The position numbers and the translations under genes were made by a program. A stretch of 64,000 nucleotides of DNA from Rhizobium bangladeshense (GTDB lineage: Bacteria; Pseudomonadota; Alphaproteobacteria; Rhizobiales; Rhizobiaceae). The stretch's first letter is position 1, and every line of letters starts with the position of its first letter. The notes below the pieces were generated by a model. That model saw only the letters and a list, made by a program, of their open reading frames with translations, was not told where the DNA came from and made no database searches. This document shows, one piece after another, positions 54,825 through 63,736 of the stretch. Where the stretch lies: NCBI RefSeq assembly GCF_001662075.1, contig NZ_LYPL01000009.1, positions 124,001 through 188,000 of the forward strand, in the 5' to 3' direction.

Positions 54825-57080
54825 TCAGAAGGTCTTGGTAAGCGAGACCTTGAATGTGCGGCCCGGCTCGGAATACCACTCCCGCGGCTGCGAAGCCGTC
54901 GCCGAGCTGAGATTGACGTCGCGCACGGCGAGCGCGTTGTAGTGCTCCTGGTCGAAGATGTTGTAGACACCAGCTTGAACGCGCAGGCCCGGCAACTGTT
55001 CCGGCGTCCACCAGCCGGTCAAATCGACAATGGCATAACCAGGCGCATCGAAGGTCGTATCGGGGGTCGTGCCGACGGTATTGAGGTGGTCGGTCAGCAT
55101 ACCGGCCGAAAGCGTCGAGGAAAGGTCGAAGCCGAAGGTCTCATTGCTCCAGCCGCCGCCGATGATCGCCTTGAACGGCGCCACCGAGCGCAGGCGCTGC
55201 GTGGTCTCTTCGTTCCTGCCATAGGCATAGGCAAGCGAAGCATGGAGATTGATGCCATTGTTGAAAGTCTTGACGGCGCTGGCTTCGATACCCGAGATCG
55301 TCGCTGCTGCCACGTTCGTGTAATTGAACTCAGTAAAGCCTGTCGCGTCGACGCTCGTCACCGTCTCGATGAAATTCTGATAGCGGGTGTGGAAAAGCGC
55401 GACCCTGCCGGTAACATCGCCCGTGTCAAAGTTGGCGCCGACTTCGATTCCGCGGCCGATTTCCGGTTCCAGATCAGGATTGCCGAGCTGGGCGTAGCGG
55501 CCCGTGGGATTGTAGAAGCGGCTGTAGAGTTCGTCGACGGTGGGCGCGCGGAAGCCGACCGCCAGTTGCATATAGAGCTCTACATCAGGCGTCAGGTCGT
55601 AGGTCGCAAGGATCTTCGGCGATATGGCGGCCTCCGTCCGGTCGCGAAGATCGCCAAAACGGGTAAGACCGGTATTGTTGGAAAAACCGCCGCCGGTCGA
55701 GGGATCGTAATTGAACCAGTCGAAGCGGAAGCCGGGCGTCAGCGTGAAGCCGGTATTGCCGATCTCGATCTTGTCTTCGACAACTAGCCCAAGGTTCTGG
55801 CTGTCCACGTCGGGCACTTCCGCCTGATTGTTCAGCGACGGGCAAGTCGTCGAGGTGGGGCACAGAGCCCAGCTATATTGGCTCCAGCTGGAGACGCCGA
55901 CGTCAAGGCCGACGCGAACGGAGTGGCTGAGAACCGAATATTCGAAATCCTTCGTCGCGGTGCCGCTGAAGCCCCAGGTTTCGTTTTCGACCTCGTTGTT
56001 GCGGCCATAGGCAACATTGGCGGTTGTTCGGCCCCCGCTGCCCGCTTCCTTCTTCAAATCCTGCCAATAAAGCGCGGCACGCGCACTGCTGAAGAACGCG
56101 TCGGAAGACTGCGCTTCATAATCGTAGTCGAGCGATACGCGATCGCGGTCACGCTGTTCGCGACCGTCATAATTGTCGATCATGAAGTTGCGGGGGCTGG
56201 TTCCTCCCTGAAGGTGGCGCAGGTCGGTTTCTAGGTCGCGGCGGAAGCGTTCCGCCGTCAAGCCGATGCGATGACCGCCTTCCAGCTCCTGGCGCAGTTT
56301 GAAGAGCAGGTTGTTTTGGTCGAAATCAGCCGGGTTCGCCTCGGTGCGAAGAGCACCGTAAACGTCGTTGTTGCCCATGTTCGCTCGCTCATGGCCTTTG
56401 CGGTAGCCGCCCTGCAGCAGGATCGAGGTGCCGCCGATCTTCTTGGCAGCGGCAGCCGAGCCGGAAAGACTCCTGTCTTCGCTGTCATAGGTCGACTTGA
56501 CGACCGCACCCCAGTCACGGCCTTCAGGAATGAGATCCTCCGGCTCCAGCGTGTTGAGAACAATGGCGCCGCCGAGCACGCCGGAGCCGCCCTTGCTCGA
56601 ATCCGCGCCGCGTACGATATCGAGCGAGGAGAGCGAGTCGAAATCGAAGGTGTCGCCGCCGCCATTGGCGTTGGCCGGCGCAAAAGCGCCCTGGCGCGAA
56701 CTGTTCGAAATATAAGGGATCGGAATACCGTCGATCGTGGTCAGGATGCGAGCACCGGAAAGGCCGCGCAGGTTGAAGCCCGCATCGGCGCGCGAATAGT
56801 TGACGCCCGCATCGACGCTGCGGCCGATGTCGTCGTAATTGGTGACCTGCTTCTCTTCCAGCTGCTTCTGGGTGACCGCGGTCGCCAGCGGCGTATCGGC
56901 AACACTGCCCGGCGCCACGCGCTTGCCCTTGACGACGATCTTCTGCAGCACGGTGCTGTCATCCGCCGCCGCTTCCGGCGTGGCGGCCGGAGCGCTCTGT
57001 GCGAAAGACTGCGAAACAGGAAGAACAGCTGCAACTGCCGTGCAGACCAATAGAACCGAGCGCCAATGCCGGACGATCAT
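54825..57080 (-). CDS. hmuR: TonB-dependent haem/haemoglobin receptor
   Basis: 751 residues. Signal peptide (about 1-27), plug domain from VLQKIVVKGKRV (TonB box region), NLRGLSGARILTTIDGIP, and a beta barrel ending in Phe. FRAPTVDELYSRFYNP and NPDLEPE match the FRAP/NPDL haem-receptor signature, but I see no His between them, where a haem ligand sits in several receptors. AGAGGGTAGG precedes the ATG. Divergent from the extensin-like gene; a RirA-type operator lies upstream. Confidence 0.93.
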   Translation of the reverse strand: MIVRHWRSVLLVCTAVAAVLPVSQSFAQSAPAATPEAAADDSTVLQKIVVKGKRVAPGSVADTPLATAVTQKQLEEKQVTNYDDIGRSVDAGVNYSRADAGFNLRGLSGARILTTIDGIPIPYISNSSRQGAFAPANANGGGDTFDFDSLSSLDIVRGADSSKGGSGVLGGAIVLNTLEPEDLIPEGRDWGAVVKSTYDSEDRSLSGSAAAAKKIGGTSILLQGGYRKGHERANMGNNDVYGALRTEANPADFDQNNLLFKLRQELEGGHRIGLTAERFRRDLETDLRHLQGGTSPRNFMIDNYDGREQRDRDRVSLDYDYEAQSSDAFFSSARAALYWQDLKKEAGSGGRTTANVAYGRNNEVENETWGFSGTATKDFEYSVLSHSVRVGLDVGVSSWSQYSWALCPTSTTCPSLNNQAEVPDVDSQNLGLVVEDKIEIGNTGFTLTPGFRFDWFNYDPSTGGGFSNNTGLTRFGDLRDRTEAAISPKILATYDLTPDVELYMQLAVGFRAPTVDELYSRFYNPTGRYAQLGNPDLEPEIGRGIEVGANFDTGDVTGRVALFHTRYQNFIETVTSVDATGFTEFNYTNVAAATISGIEASAVKTFNNGINLHASLAYAYGRNEETTQRLRSVAPFKAIIGGGWSNETFGFDLSSTLSAGMLTDHLNTVGTTPDTTFDAPGYAIVDLTGWWTPEQLPGLRVQAGVYNIFDQEHYNALAVRDVNLSSATASQPREWYSEPGRTFKVSLTKTF

Positions 57081-57193
57081 AACCTACCCTCTCATGATGA
57101 TTACCGGGCTGGCTGGTCGTGGCGCGTCGAACGCTCGATGGGCTGGCTGGGTTATTGCGGATAAGACGGAGCAGAAATCCGCCTTCTTTTTGC

Positions 57194-57222
57194 CGCATAA
57201 AAAACATGAGAAACATTGTCAA
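57194..57222 (-). promoter_or_regulatory. Candidate hmuR promoter
   Basis: TTGACA (57217-57222) is a perfect -35 box; 17-base spacer; TATGCG (57194-57199) as a weak -10. Confidence 0.5.
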
Positions 57223-57240
57223 CATATTCGACCAATTTAT

Positions 57241-57259
57241 CTTGAATATCATTTTCAAG
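57241..57259. promoter_or_regulatory. Iron-responsive operator (RirA box, TGA-N9-TCA)
   Basis: CTTGAATATCATTTTCAAG: perfect 6-bp inverted repeats containing TGA (57243-57245) and TCA (57255-57257) exactly 9 bases apart, the IRO consensus of rhizobial RirA. The palindrome extends outwards with ATTTA/TAAAT. It lies 18 bases upstream of the candidate -35 box. Confidence 0.65.
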
Positions 57260-57352
57260 TTTAAATGATCTTCCAGGACGTTGCGCAATTGCAACGAAAC
57301 CCGCCATAATGCGTTATCCCCTTCCGCTATCGACACCAGGGAGTCGGATGCG

Positions 57353-58333
57353 TTGAGAAAACTTTCGATACTGGCGATCCTTCTCGCCGCTACCGCTCTT
57401 CTTGCTGGCGCCCGCCTGCCCCCGCATGGTCCCTTACCCCAACCTCGACCCGACACCGGGGCTGCAACCAGTCCTACTCCGCTTCCCGACAAGACTGAAC
57501 CACCCGCGCCGGCGGATGTGCCGGCGCCGCAGCCGAAGCCCGATGTGAAGGAGCCGAAGACGCCGGCGTCGGACCAGCCATCGGCGCCCCAAACCGAACA
57601 AGGAACGTCCGAACCAGCAAAGCCCGAACAAGCAAAGCCGGAGCCGGCAGAACCGATGCAAGGCCCGCCACTGCCGCCGGGCGGGCTAAAAAGCCCGCAG
57701 ACGCCGGCAGAAGAGAACAAGCCGCCTGCCGAGCAAACGCTCGAAGAGCAGCATCTGACGATCGAACCCGAAAACGATTCCGAACACGCAGAATGCACCG
57801 CCGCACTCCGAGCTTTGGGCGTCGTCTTCAAGGACACGCCGCGCATCGACGACGGCAACGGCTGTGGCATCGACAAACCGATCATCGTCTCCGAAGCCCT
57901 GCCCGGCATTGCGCTCAAGCCGGAGGCGACGATCCGTTGCCCGGCGGCACTCGCCCTGGCCCGCTGGCTCAAAGAGAGCGTCATCCCGGCCGCCTCCGCC
58001 GCCCTGCCGGAACAGGGGCGCCTCACGACCGTCAACCAGGCAACATCCTATATGTGCCGTCTGCGCAACGGCGCTGAAACCGGCAAGATCTCCGAGCATG
58101 CCCGCGGCAATGCGATCGATATTGCAAGCTTCCATTTCGAGAAAGGCGAAGACGTCGCCGTCCGCGCCCGCCGCGAGGACCCGACGCTGACCGGCGCCTT
58201 CCAGCGCACCGTCAGCGCCGCCGGCTGCATCTATTTCACCACCGTGCTGGACCCCGAAAGCGATGCCGCCCACGAGACCCATTTCCATCTCGATGTGATG
58301 GAAAGGAAGGGTGGCTATCGCTACTGCCATTGA
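57353..58333 (+). CDS. Extensin-like family secreted protein
   Basis: 326 residues from a TTG at 57353 with GGGAG about 8 bases upstream; no in-frame ATG near. Signal segment to about 23, then ~120 residues of Pro/Lys/Glu/Ala repeats (EPAKPEQAKPEPAEP), then the extensin_like_C domain from about 145 to the end, with several Cys and SEHARGNAIDIASF, ETHFHLD. Probably periplasmic, possibly a D,D-peptidase-like or cell-wall-binding fold (His/Asp/His pattern). Confidence 0.85.
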   Translation: MRKLSILAILLAATALLAGARLPPHGPLPQPRPDTGAATSPTPLPDKTEPPAPADVPAPQPKPDVKEPKTPASDQPSAPQTEQGTSEPAKPEQAKPEPAEPMQGPPLPPGGLKSPQTPAEENKPPAEQTLEEQHLTIEPENDSEHAECTAALRALGVVFKDTPRIDDGNGCGIDKPIIVSEALPGIALKPEATIRCPAALALARWLKESVIPAASAALPEQGRLTTVNQATSYMCRLRNGAETGKISEHARGNAIDIASFHFEKGEDVAVRARREDPTLTGAFQRTVSAAGCIYFTTVLDPESDAAHETHFHLDVMERKGGYRYCH

Positions 58334-58386
58334 TCGGTGGGTGGCTGAGCTCGCGTTACTAAAGTTTGCCGACCGACCGAGTGCTG

Positions 58387-58523
58387 CCCCTCACCCAAGC
58401 CCTCTCCCCGTAGAAACGGGAGACGGGACGTGCGCCCCGCGAGAAGTCGATGGGGACGAAGCGGCCGCGACATATCCCCTTCGCCCCGCAAGCGGGGAGA
58501 AGGTGGCGGCAGCCGGATGAGGG
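58387..58523. repeat. CCCTC...GAGGG palindromic intergenic repeat, full copy
   Basis: CCCCTCAC at the left and GGATGAGGG at the right; internal paired parts CCTCTCCCCG / CGGGGAGAAGG. This is the best-preserved copy of the type in the window and fills the gap between the extensin-like gene and fhs. Confidence 0.7.
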
Positions 58524-58569
58524 CTGGCTGGTCGCGCCAATCTCGTGAATCATGGTGTCACAAGCCAGA

Positions 58570-60249
58570 TCAGAACAACCCCTCGATATAACCCTGGTCG
58601 TTCAGGAAAATCCGCTCCGCCGATGGTGATTTCGGCAGGCCGGGCATCGTCATGATCTCGCCGGTGATGGCAACTACAAAACCGGCGCCTGCCGAAAGCC
58701 GCACCTCGCGCACGGGAACGATATGTCCTTCCGGCGCGCCGCGCAGGTTTGGATCGGTGGAGAAGGAATATTGCGTCTTCGCCATGCAGACCGGCAGCTT
58801 GCCGTAGCCCTGCTCCTCCCATGTCTGCAACTGATCGCGCACCGCCTTGTCGGCCGTCACCTCCCCGGCATGATAGATCTTCGAGGCGACGATCTCGATC
58901 TTCTCGAACAGCGAAATGTCGTCGCCATAGAGCGGCTGGAATTTCGCCTGGCCCGATTCGGCCAGTTCCACTACCTTGTGCGCCAGTTCCTCAATGCCGG
59001 CCGAACCCTTCGCCCAATGCTGGCAGAGGATCGCCTCGGCGCCGAGCCGTGAGACAAATTCCTTCAGCGCGGCGATCTCGGCATCGGTGTCCGAGACAAA
59101 ATGGTTGATCGCGACGACCACGGGCACGCCGAAACGGCGCACATTGGCAACGTGCCGGCCAAGATTGGCGCAGCCCTTCTTCAGCGCCGCGACATCCTCC
59201 GTACCGAGCCCCTCTTTCTTCACCCCGCCATTCATCTTCAGCGCCCTGACGGTCGCGACGATGACCGCCGCATCCGGCTTCAGCCCGGCCTTGCGGCATT
59301 TGATGTCGAAGAATTTCTCGGCGCCGAGATCCGCCCCGAAACCTGCTTCCGTCACCACGTAGTCGGCGAGCTTCAGCGCCGTCTTCGTCGCCGTCACCGA
59401 ATTGCAGCCATGGGCAATATTGGCGAAAGGGCCGCCATGCACGAAGGCGGGATTGTTCTCCAGCGTTTGCACGAGGTTCGGCTGCATCGCATCCTTGAGC
59501 AGCACCGCCATTGCGCCGTCGGCCTTCAGGTCGCGCGCATGCACCGGCGTCCTGTCGAAGCGATAGCCGATGATGATATCGCCGAGTCGCCGCTCCAGAT
59601 CTTTCAGGTCGGTGGCGAGACAGAGGATCGCCATCACCTCGGAGGCGACGGTGATGTCGAACCCGCCCTGGCGCGGAAAGCCATTGGCGACGCCGCCGAG
59701 CGAGGAGACCATGCTCCTGAGCGCCCTGTCATTCATGTCCATGACCCGCCGCCAGGCGATGCGGCGGATGTCGATATTCTCTTCGTTGCCCCAATAGATG
59801 TGGTTGTCGATCATCGCCGCCAGCAGATTGTGCGCCGAGGTGATCGCATGGAAGTCGCCGGTGAAATGCAGATTGATGTCTTCCATCGGCACGACCTGCG
59901 CATAACCGCCGCCTGCCGCTCCCCCCTTGACGCCGAAGCAGGGACCGAGAGAAGCCTCGCGTATGCAGATGATGGCCTTCTTGCCGATCCGGTTCAGCCC
60001 GTCGCCGAGCCCGACTGTTGTGGTCGTCTTACCCTCGCCTGCCGGCGTCGGGTTGATCGCCGTGACGAGGATAAGCTTGCCGTCTTTCTTGCCCGCCTGC
60101 GCCGCGATGAACTCGGCGCTGACCTTGGCCTTGTCGTGGCCATAAGGAGCGAGCTGATCGGCCGGTATGCCGAGTCTCGCTCCGATCTCGAAGATCGGCT
60201 TCTTGGCCGCCGCGCGCGCGATTTCGATGTCGGATTTGACTGACGGCAT
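58570..60249 (-). CDS. fhs: Formate-tetrahydrofolate ligase
   Basis: 559 residues. ATP-dependent synthesis of 10-formyl-THF. P-loop region TPAGEGKTTTTVGLGDGL; REASLGPCFGVKGGAAGGG; C-terminal SFSTDPNLRGAPEGHIVPVR. The N-terminus MPSVKSDIEIARAAAKKPI is canonical. Single gene; the 164 bases upstream show no clear RNA motif. Confidence 0.97.
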   Translation of the reverse strand: MPSVKSDIEIARAAAKKPIFEIGARLGIPADQLAPYGHDKAKVSAEFIAAQAGKKDGKLILVTAINPTPAGEGKTTTTVGLGDGLNRIGKKAIICIREASLGPCFGVKGGAAGGGYAQVVPMEDINLHFTGDFHAITSAHNLLAAMIDNHIYWGNEENIDIRRIAWRRVMDMNDRALRSMVSSLGGVANGFPRQGGFDITVASEVMAILCLATDLKDLERRLGDIIIGYRFDRTPVHARDLKADGAMAVLLKDAMQPNLVQTLENNPAFVHGGPFANIAHGCNSVTATKTALKLADYVVTEAGFGADLGAEKFFDIKCRKAGLKPDAAVIVATVRALKMNGGVKKEGLGTEDVAALKKGCANLGRHVANVRRFGVPVVVAINHFVSDTDAEIAALKEFVSRLGAEAILCQHWAKGSAGIEELAHKVVELAESGQAKFQPLYGDDISLFEKIEIVASKIYHAGEVTADKAVRDQLQTWEEQGYGKLPVCMAKTQYSFSTDPNLRGAPEGHIVPVREVRLSAGAGFVVAITGEIMTMPGLPKSPSAERIFLNDQGYIEGLF

Positions 60250-60413
60250 AGACGCTCCCCTCCCGAGCTCCGCGGCGGCGGAGCCGACATTTCCTCTTCA
60301 ACGGGATAACGAAATATCGGCAGGGTGTGAATAGCGCCGGCGCCTTACGGCCGCTAGGCTCGGTGTTTATCTGGCGCATCACGATTGCTACAGCGTGCCT
60401 TCACACCTCGATG

Positions 60414-62081
60414 TCAATTTACCGTGGCTGCGACAGGGCCTGCTTGCCCCTCCGGATTTCTGGGGCACCGGAGGCTTTCCTTCGCCTCCGGCCCGCAGAC
60501 ATGCAATCCAGGCTCTTCACTATAGGGAATAATACCATCGATGATGCCGAGCTCGAGGGCCTGAGAAGGAAGTATGATCCTTCCTCGCTCAGTTGATATG
60601 GCAGGCGTTACCGTCTCGTATGTCTCAGCATTGATGCCCATCTCGTCGAAATAGGCGAGGAATTTCGTATATTCAGCCGTCGTGGATCTAACAAGGCCGA
60701 TAGAGGAATAGCCGACAATCCGCGGCGTTCCGCCCATCAGGACAAGCGTACAGGTGGAAAGGCAATAGGCTCGGGCGGCAAAGACCTCGCCCTTGGTCGG
60801 TCCGTTTTTGGCGATACTGGCGTTGCAACGCGGATCCAGCTCTGGACAATTGGGCAACTGCGTTCTGCCAATTGAGGTCTCCAGACCTGCAGTACGGATC
60901 ATTCGCCCCATTGCGAAAGCCGCGTTCATGTCACCGCCGTTAGACTGAAGGACCACCGGCAGCTTTCTACCGCCGAGCGTCTTCAGGATCGCTTCCAGCC
61001 GAGCCGGCGTATCCGGCGTGATGTCTCCATCCGCAGAAATCCACTGGATGCACTCTTCCTGACAATTGCCATTGTACATCAGGAGAAAGTCCATCGGCCG
61101 GGTTTTCGGCAGGCTCTCGCCTGTGGTTGCGGCCGCATTCTGCACAGGCATCTTGGCTACGGGCGTTCCGACCGGCGGATGGCCATGGCAGGCGGCCTCG
61201 GCCGCCGCATCCGGCCCGCAGGCAGGCATGCCGGGCCATTCGTTATAGGCCAGCATATCGGTCATGAGGCCCATACGGAGTGAATCTGCGGTCGGTACGA
61301 TGTTGATTCTGTCAGGCGTGGCGCTCATCATCAGGCCGATCAAATCGGCGCTGACGCCCATTTCCTTCAAGTAACCCGTCAGGGCCGCGGTGGCCTTCTT
61401 GCCGAGCTTGGTGGAACTGCTCTGCCCTGCCGACTTGCGTCCAACTTCCTTGCGGGAGATTTCCTTCTTCTTGCCGTTCACGATCTTGTATTCGATGCGG
61501 TAGGAGACTCGCACCTTGTTATAGATTGTCGTGATCTGGTGGACGCCGATCAACGCCCATTGCGAGGCGACACGCTCCGTACCGCCGGCGAATGCCAGCG
61601 GACAGGCGGAAAAACAATATGCACCGGCCGAATAGGTGTTGCCAAGCGCGGTCCCATCCTTTGCGATAGCGGCATTGCAACGCAGATCTTCCGCTGGGCA
61701 ATCCTTCAGCCTCGTGCCGCCTACCGCCGTTTCCAGACCGGCTTTGCGGATCATCCGGCCAATCGCATAGGCGGCTTCGACATCACCGCCCTCGGATAGG
61801 AACACGATCGGCAATTTCCGGCCGCCGATCTTTTTCAAAATTTTTCGAAATTGGGCCGGCGTATCGGAGGTTATGCGTCCCTCGGCCGATATCCATCCCG
61901 GACAGTTTTCCACGCAGAGGGGATGGTGAACGAGGATGAAGCGCATCGGAGGCTGCCCTGCCGGCTGCTTCTGCCCGGCAGCCTGGGAGGTCGCAGCACC
62001 GAACGGCAAGCTCAAAAGAAGAAAAACTAGTAATACCAGAAAAAGCAGATACTTCAGATGCAATTTGCTGGCAAAGCGCAC
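60414..62081 (-). CDS. COG3904-like secreted protein with tandem duplicated ClpP-fold domain
   Basis: 555 residues. A long hydrophobic N-terminal segment (9-27), then two copies of one domain: about 46-290 and 329-540. Matching pairs are PGWISAEGRITSDTPAQF / IQWISADGDITPDTPARL, GRKLPIVFLSEGGDVEAAYA / GRKLPVVLQSNGGDMNAAFA, YCFSACPLAF / YCLSTCTLVL. The first copy keeps Ser158 and His181 (GVHQ); in the second, Ser442 remains but the His position reads LVRS. Probably anchored in the periplasm; protease activity is not shown. Confidence 0.82.
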   Translation of the reverse strand: MRFASKLHLKYLLFLVLLVFLLLSLPFGAATSQAAGQKQPAGQPPMRFILVHHPLCVENCPGWISAEGRITSDTPAQFRKILKKIGGRKLPIVFLSEGGDVEAAYAIGRMIRKAGLETAVGGTRLKDCPAEDLRCNAAIAKDGTALGNTYSAGAYCFSACPLAFAGGTERVASQWALIGVHQITTIYNKVRVSYRIEYKIVNGKKKEISRKEVGRKSAGQSSSTKLGKKATAALTGYLKEMGVSADLIGLMMSATPDRINIVPTADSLRMGLMTDMLAYNEWPGMPACGPDAAAEAACHGHPPVGTPVAKMPVQNAAATTGESLPKTRPMDFLLMYNGNCQEECIQWISADGDITPDTPARLEAILKTLGGRKLPVVLQSNGGDMNAAFAMGRMIRTAGLETSIGRTQLPNCPELDPRCNASIAKNGPTKGEVFAARAYCLSTCTLVLMGGTPRIVGYSSIGLVRSTTAEYTKFLAYFDEMGINAETYETVTPAISTERGRIILPSQALELGIIDGIIPYSEEPGLHVCGPEAKESLRCPRNPEGQAGPVAATVN

Positions 62082-62413
62082 GATTAAACCGCCTCAGTTA
62101 TACATGCGGATACGCTTAGCAATTGCATCAGGCGGCAGCAAGCGGGATTTCGGCACCTCGCGCCGCCCCGCCTCTTCCGGCATGATTCTCTTCCTGCCCG
62201 GCTTGGGCGAAATCCACAGCTGCCCCACCGCAGGAGAAGTTAAAGATACCACAACGCTACTTGCACCGGCGATAACTCAACCGAGACGCGCGCGACTGTG
62301 ACTATTTCTTCACGATTCGGAATAATCGGCTTGAGATAAGGCAATTGGGACTAGCATCCGCCGCTGTTTCTGTATTTGCTAGCGTTAACATCGGGGCTGC
62401 CGGAGGCGTAAAA
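62082..62413. other. Divergent gap between the COG3904 and LuxR-type genes
   Basis: About 330 bases that must hold both promoters. I see no coding frame of quality, no repeat of the types above and no lux-box-like palindrome. Confidence 0.35.
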
Positions 62414-63139
62414 ATGTCTTACATGACCACCTCTGAAAGACAGTCGTTGCTTTCGGCGGAGCTTGCAGTCGCAGGAACGCGCGGCCTGTTTGCGCAGGCT
62501 CTCGGCAGAGTATCCGCGGCCTTCGGATTGTCATATGCGACGCTGATGCACGCCCCTTCCCCGGAAGACCTCCTGCTGAAGCCGCTTTTGATCGAAAGCT
62601 CGCTTCCCGCCGCTTATGTCCGCGATTTCGACCGCGCCAATATGATGCGTGGTTGTCCTTTCGGCCTGCGGTTGAGGGAGTCGGCCGTGCCGCTAGCGTG
62701 GCACCTCAACGATGCCGTCAATGGTCAGGCCTTTCCCGCCGAACTGCGCGCCCTGATGCTCCGCCATGCGATACCGGCGGGGGTCGCCATGCCGACCATT
62801 GCAGTCGACGGCCGCCGCCTGGTCTTCTGGTTTTGCGGCGAACGCGCCGCGCTCGGCCAGAGCGAGGTCAACGAACTGGCGATCATCATCCTCCATGCCC
62901 TCGACGCATATAATACCGTCAGACGTAACGAGGAAAGCGTCCACAATGCGCTGTCGGCGCGCGAACTCGAAGTCGTGCGCTGGACCGCACAAGGCAAGAC
63001 CTCGATCGAAATCGGCCAGATCCTGACGCTGTCGGACCATACAGTGAATGCCTACATGACGAACGCGATCAAAAAACTCGATTGCGTCAACCGCACCCAA
63101 TTGGTAGCAAAAGCAATTCGATTGAAGCTGATCAACTGA
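62414..63139 (+). CDS. LuxR-type transcriptional regulator with degenerate autoinducer-binding domain
   Basis: 241 residues; GGAGGCG before the ATG at 62414 decides the start. C-terminal LuxR HTH: LSARELEVVRWTAQGKTSIE, DHTVNAYMTNAIKKL. The N-terminal ~165 residues follow the autoinducer-binding fold, but the conserved Asp-Pro of the ligand pocket reads CPF (MMRGCPFGLRL) and the usual Trp/Tyr pair is not evident. It is probably a LuxR solo of the VisN/VisR kind or one sensing another ligand. No luxI gene is near. Confidence 0.86.
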   Translation: MSYMTTSERQSLLSAELAVAGTRGLFAQALGRVSAAFGLSYATLMHAPSPEDLLLKPLLIESSLPAAYVRDFDRANMMRGCPFGLRLRESAVPLAWHLNDAVNGQAFPAELRALMLRHAIPAGVAMPTIAVDGRRLVFWFCGERAALGQSEVNELAIIILHALDAYNTVRRNEESVHNALSARELEVVRWTAQGKTSIEIGQILTLSDHTVNAYMTNAIKKLDCVNRTQLVAKAIRLKLIN

Positions 63140-63184
63140 GCAATCAGACGAGAGTCAGAACGTCGTCCCGTAGATTGGGGGAAC

Positions 63185-63528
63185 GTGTCTCTTCGCTTTG
63201 AACAGCCCGTCATTGACAAGACAGAGCAATCCGCACCCACATCGGCATCACCGACGCCGAAATCGTACAGATGCTCGCTGCCTATCGCCTTTTCGGCTTC
63301 TGGCGTATCGACATCGAGACCGGACATTTCTTTGCAAGCGAGGATGTGCACGCAATCTTCGCCTCCCATTTCGTCTACCGCGTCGACAATCGGCTTGGCT
63401 ACAAACTGGTGCGCAGCATCGGCCACTTCCGCGACGATGCGAGCGGTGGCGGCATCGTCGGCGTCACCTACGAATTCGTCGAGAAACTGCGTGTCGTCTG
63501 CGTCGAGGACGGCACGATATCTGGGTGA
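63185..63528 (+). pseudogene. Remnant of a PAS-fold protein gene
   Basis: A start-like GTG at 63185 gives MSLRFEQPVIDKTEQS in one frame, after which the sense continues in another frame as IRTHIGITDAEIVQMLAAYRLFG, FWRIDIETGHFFASEDVHAI (PAS-like) and FVEKLRVVCVEDG to the TGA at 63526-63528. The PAS core seems shortened between EDVHAIF and GYKLVRSIGHFRDD. A frameshift near 63231 plus an internal deletion is the simplest reading. An ATG at 63271 could still give an 85-residue protein. Confidence 0.55.
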
Positions 63529-63550
63529 CCGCCCTCAGCGCATAGCACCT

Positions 63551-63711
63551 ACAGCGCCGCGCGTCTTTTCAGACTCGCTAGAGCAATTCCAAGCAAAGCG
63601 CGAAGCGCGTTTGCCGGGAATTGCGTAAAAACAAAAGGATAGAGCGGCTCTGCGTTTCCATGAAAAGCTGAACCGCTCTAAGAACGCTGCAACATCTTGA
63701 ATTGCTGCATA
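63551..63711. repeat. Repeat A interrupted by repeat B
   Basis: Left half of repeat A (ACAGCGCCGCGCGTCTTTTC, AGACTCGC; 63551-63578), then repeat B (TAGAGCAATTCC ... CCGCTCTA, 63579-63680), then the right half of A (AGAACGCTGCAAC, TTGAATTGCTGCAT; 63681-63711). B itself contains two nested inverted pairs: GCAATTCC / GGAATTGC and TAGAGCGG / CCGCTCTA. Confidence 0.65.
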
Positions 63712-63736
63712 ATTTTCTCCTTGAATCGATTTCGAC

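Noticed and set aside
53091..55787. An 898-codon open frame on the plus strand
   Set aside because: It runs antisense through trpE(G) and hmuR and the trpL region; its protein is Arg/Ala/Asp-rich without domains. Both minus-strand genes are clear.
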